Assembly: GCA_001899085.1 (NCBI GenBank)
Contig: MKVB01000001.1
Coordinates: 1,394,653-1,435,699, forward strand
DNA: 41,047 nucleotides
Reading direction: 5' to 3'
Origin: Devosia sp. 66-14
GTDB taxonomy: Bacteria; Pseudomonadota; Alphaproteobacteria; Rhizobiales; Devosiaceae
Shown in pieces: positions 39,339 through 41,047 of the stretch. Below the pieces are notes generated by a model, which was not told the DNA's origin, made no database searches, and worked only from the letters and a program-made list of their open reading frames with translations. Made by a program: the position numbers and the translations under genes. Positions within the stretch are counted from its first letter, which is position 1. Every line of letters starts with the position of its first letter.

Positions 39339-40778
39339 TCAGGCCATCCCCAGCTTCGCCCGCACCTTGCCTGCCAGCGCGCGGGTTTCGGCCGGGTGCA
39401 GCAGCGACTGCAGCCCGAGGAACACCAGCCCGCCGGCAACGCCGCCGGCCATCAGCTTGAACAGCGGCCAGGCATCACCGAGAAGCGCGCTGGCGATCCA
39501 GGCGGCAATGCCGGTGGCGGCAGCGACGGCCAGCGACATGCCGAGATCGGCCCAAGGAACCGGCACCGGGGTCAGCCGATGGCTGACCGCCCAGGCGGCG
39601 CCCATTCCCACCAGCGTGCCGCCGGCCAGCGCCAGCGCCGCGCCGATCTCGGCATAGGCCGGGATCAGCAGCAGCGACAGCGCCACGGTGGCGACCGAGC
39701 CGGGCGCCAGCGCCACCATCTGCAGCCATGGTTTCTTGTGGGCGTGAAACACGTTCTCGAACACGAAGGCCGAGAAATTGGCGAACAGCACGCTGAGCGC
39801 GATGATCGGGAACAGCAGGCCGAGATTGCGCAGGTAGTCGGCGGGCAGCAGCACCGCGCCGATCTCGGTGCTGAGCGCGGCGAGCATCGCGACGACCGGA
39901 AAGGTCAGCCGCGCCATCATCGCCATCTGCTGGCCGAGGAACCGGCCGGCGGCCGCCGGACCCTCGTGGTCGAACCGGCTCACCAGTTCGGGGAAGGCCC
40001 CCATGTTGATGGCGGTGGAAATGGTCTCGATCGGTTGCCGGGCCAGCGCATAGACCGCCGCGAACACCGCCACCGCTCCGGCATCGTAGTAGAGCTTGAG
40101 CAGCACCCGCTCGGCGCTGTTGAGGCCGAAGCTGACCAGCGCCACCGCGATCAGCGGAATGCCCAGCGCGAACAGCTCGCGATGGGTGAAGCGCGACGGG
40201 CCGATGACGGTACGGCGGCTGGCCAGCAGCAGCGCGATGCCGCCGGCGATGAGCACGCCGAGGCTCGAGGCCAGCGATACCGAGAGAAACGTATCGTGGA
40301 ACAGCAGGATCGCCCCGACCGCGAGGCTCAGCTGCAGCACGGCGCGCAGGAACTCGAGCAGCGAATAGGCGGTGTGCCGCTGCTGCATCTGCAGCAGCGT
40401 CAGCGCGAAACGGCTGAGCGCGCCGACTGCCAGATAGGTGCCGACGGCCAGCGAGAACTCCACCCAGCGCTCGGGCGCGATCAGCAGCGAGCCGCCAACC
40501 GACACCACCAGCCCGCAGAGCGTCGTCACCACCAGCACGCGCGCCGCGAGCCTGACGCTGCCGTGGCTGATCTCGCCCTTGCCGCCCAGCCGGAGCAGCG
40601 CGATGCGCAGCCAGCTGCTGACGGCGGAGTCGGTGAGCTCGCCCACCGTCACCACCAGCGTCAGCAGGCCATATTCGGTCTGGTCGATCAGCCGCGTCGC
40701 GATGATCAGCATGAGCAGCGCCGAGAGGCGCGTCAGCAGGATCGCCGGGGCATAGATCAGGGTCGAGCGCAGCAGCAC
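39339..40778 (-). CDS. Wzx/RfbX-type polysaccharide flippase
   Basis: This 479-residue protein has about 12-14 transmembrane helices and the MOP-superfamily layout. It opens MLLRSTLIYAPAILLTRLSA, followed by ATRLIDQTEYGLLTLVVTVG, and a mid-protein LNSAERVLLKLYYDAGAVAV matches the second-half start. GTG 40778 is preceded by GGGGGAAGGTGA, a good ribosome site. It flips lipid-linked repeat units across the inner membrane for Wzy-type assembly. The exopolysaccharide cluster ends 5.4 kb to the left, so it is probably its flippase, separated by unrelated genes. No wzy was recognised between them. Confidence 0.87.
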   Translation of the reverse strand: MLLRSTLIYAPAILLTRLSALLMLIIATRLIDQTEYGLLTLVVTVGELTDSAVSSWLRIALLRLGGKGEISHGSVRLAARVLVVTTLCGLVVSVGGSLLIAPERWVEFSLAVGTYLAVGALSRFALTLLQMQQRHTAYSLLEFLRAVLQLSLAVGAILLFHDTFLSVSLASSLGVLIAGGIALLLASRRTVIGPSRFTHRELFALGIPLIAVALVSFGLNSAERVLLKLYYDAGAVAVFAAVYALARQPIETISTAINMGAFPELVSRFDHEGPAAAGRFLGQQMAMMARLTFPVVAMLAALSTEIGAVLLPADYLRNLGLLFPIIALSVLFANFSAFVFENVFHAHKKPWLQMVALAPGSVATVALSLLLIPAYAEIGAALALAGGTLVGMGAAWAVSHRLTPVPVPWADLGMSLAVAAATGIAAWIASALLGDAWPLFKLMAGGVAGGLVFLGLQSLLHPAETRALAGKVRAKLGMA

Positions 40779-40931
40779 GGGTAGTCACCTTCCCCCGAGG
40801 GGTCACCACCCCTACGGGGATGTTCTTCACCTTCGCTTAACCCTTTCACCCCCAGCCCGACAGCGCTTTGCCTCGCGGTGGTGAATCGCAGCAATTGTAT
40901 CGAGTTGTCTTCTTCGTGACGCCGGCCTCTG

Positions 40932-40976
40932 ATCCTCCCCCGCGTGGCGGGGGAGGGGGACCACCCGAAGGGTGGT
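40932..40976. repeat. Palindromic repeat, copy 2, with an extra hairpin
   Basis: It repeats 25 bases of the element at 22196-22222 (CCTCCCCCGC...GCGGGGGAGG) and continues with a second small palindrome, CCACCC-GAA-GGGTGG. It lies upstream of the flippase gene near the end of the sequence. Confidence 0.65.
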
Positions 40977-41007
40977 GGAGGGGGGAGCCCAAACCGAGAC
41001 TCTTACC

Positions 41008-41047
<40 letters not shown>

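Noticed and set aside
39267-40784. Plus-strand frame of about 505 codons opposite the flippase gene
   Set aside because: The sequence is dominated by His, Gln, Arg and Gly with no domain; the opposite strand encodes a typical multi-helix flippase.

Overview
The window is GC-rich, densely coded DNA from an alphaproteobacterium, most likely of the order Hyphomicrobiales and Devosia-like. The placement is an inference. It rests on two sigma-EcfG-type promoters, an HWE-family sensor kinase, interspersed palindromic repeats of the alphaproteobacterial type, a receiver protein ending in a VIPLF-type tail, and the gene mix. No tRNA, rRNA, insertion sequence, CRISPR array or prophage was seen. The right edge ends in 38 C residues and is probably a contig end.

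1-5.9 kb, sugar use. A GH63/MGH1-like glycosidase tail and a PIG-L deacetylase run rightwards. They converge on a four-gene operon read leftwards: MDR dehydrogenase, Gfo/Idh/MocA oxidoreductase, GH36 alpha-galactosidase and a DMT-family permease, all joined by 4-base overlaps. A LacI-type operator-like palindrome precedes that operon.

6-10.1 kb, envelope and single genes. These are a Tat lipoprotein of the L,D-transpeptidase fold that lacks the family's usual His, a GT1-like glycosyltransferase, a Met-rich spondin-domain protein, and a CxxC DUF1223 protein.

10.2-15.8 kb, stress. Two Tat-exported ferritin-like proteins lie beside a small protein, a GAF-PAS-GAF-HWE kinase and a single-domain response regulator. 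An exact GGAAC-N16-CGTT promoter precedes the small-protein gene and another precedes a flavodoxin-fold reductase gene, which suggests a general-stress-response block.

15.9-22.2 kb, quinoprotein module. The order is ABC-2 exporter (ATPase and permease), solute-binding-like protein, cytochrome c, PQQ-type beta-propeller dehydrogenase, and a second solute-binding (MoxJ/XoxJ-like) protein. The dehydrogenase carries the Asp-x-Asp pattern that marks lanthanide use in XoxF and PedH. The cytochrome has a duplicated motif in its tail. I consider this one of the two most interesting systems here.

22.2-33.9 kb plus 39.3-40.8 kb, cell-surface polysaccharide. The genes encode a degenerate site-2-protease-like membrane protein, a VanZ-like protein, a polyprenyl glycosylphosphotransferase, a degenerate receiver, a conserved small protein, a GT4 glycosyltransferase, a Wzz/GumC chain-length protein, a GINT1-like protein, WecB, WecC, a WecG/TagA transferase and, further right, a Wzx-type flippase. 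WecB and WecC imply UDP-ManNAcA and so a polymer containing mannosaminuronic acid. No polymerase was recognised.

34-36.5 kb, signalling. An RsbQ/KAI2-like alpha/beta hydrolase lies 3 bases upstream of a PAS histidine kinase, with a divergent single-domain response regulator beside them. This looks like a hydrolase-to-PAS small-molecule sensor wired to a two-component output, and is the other most interesting system. The rest is a LysR regulator facing an MFS exporter and a Tat-exported cyclophilin-like protein.
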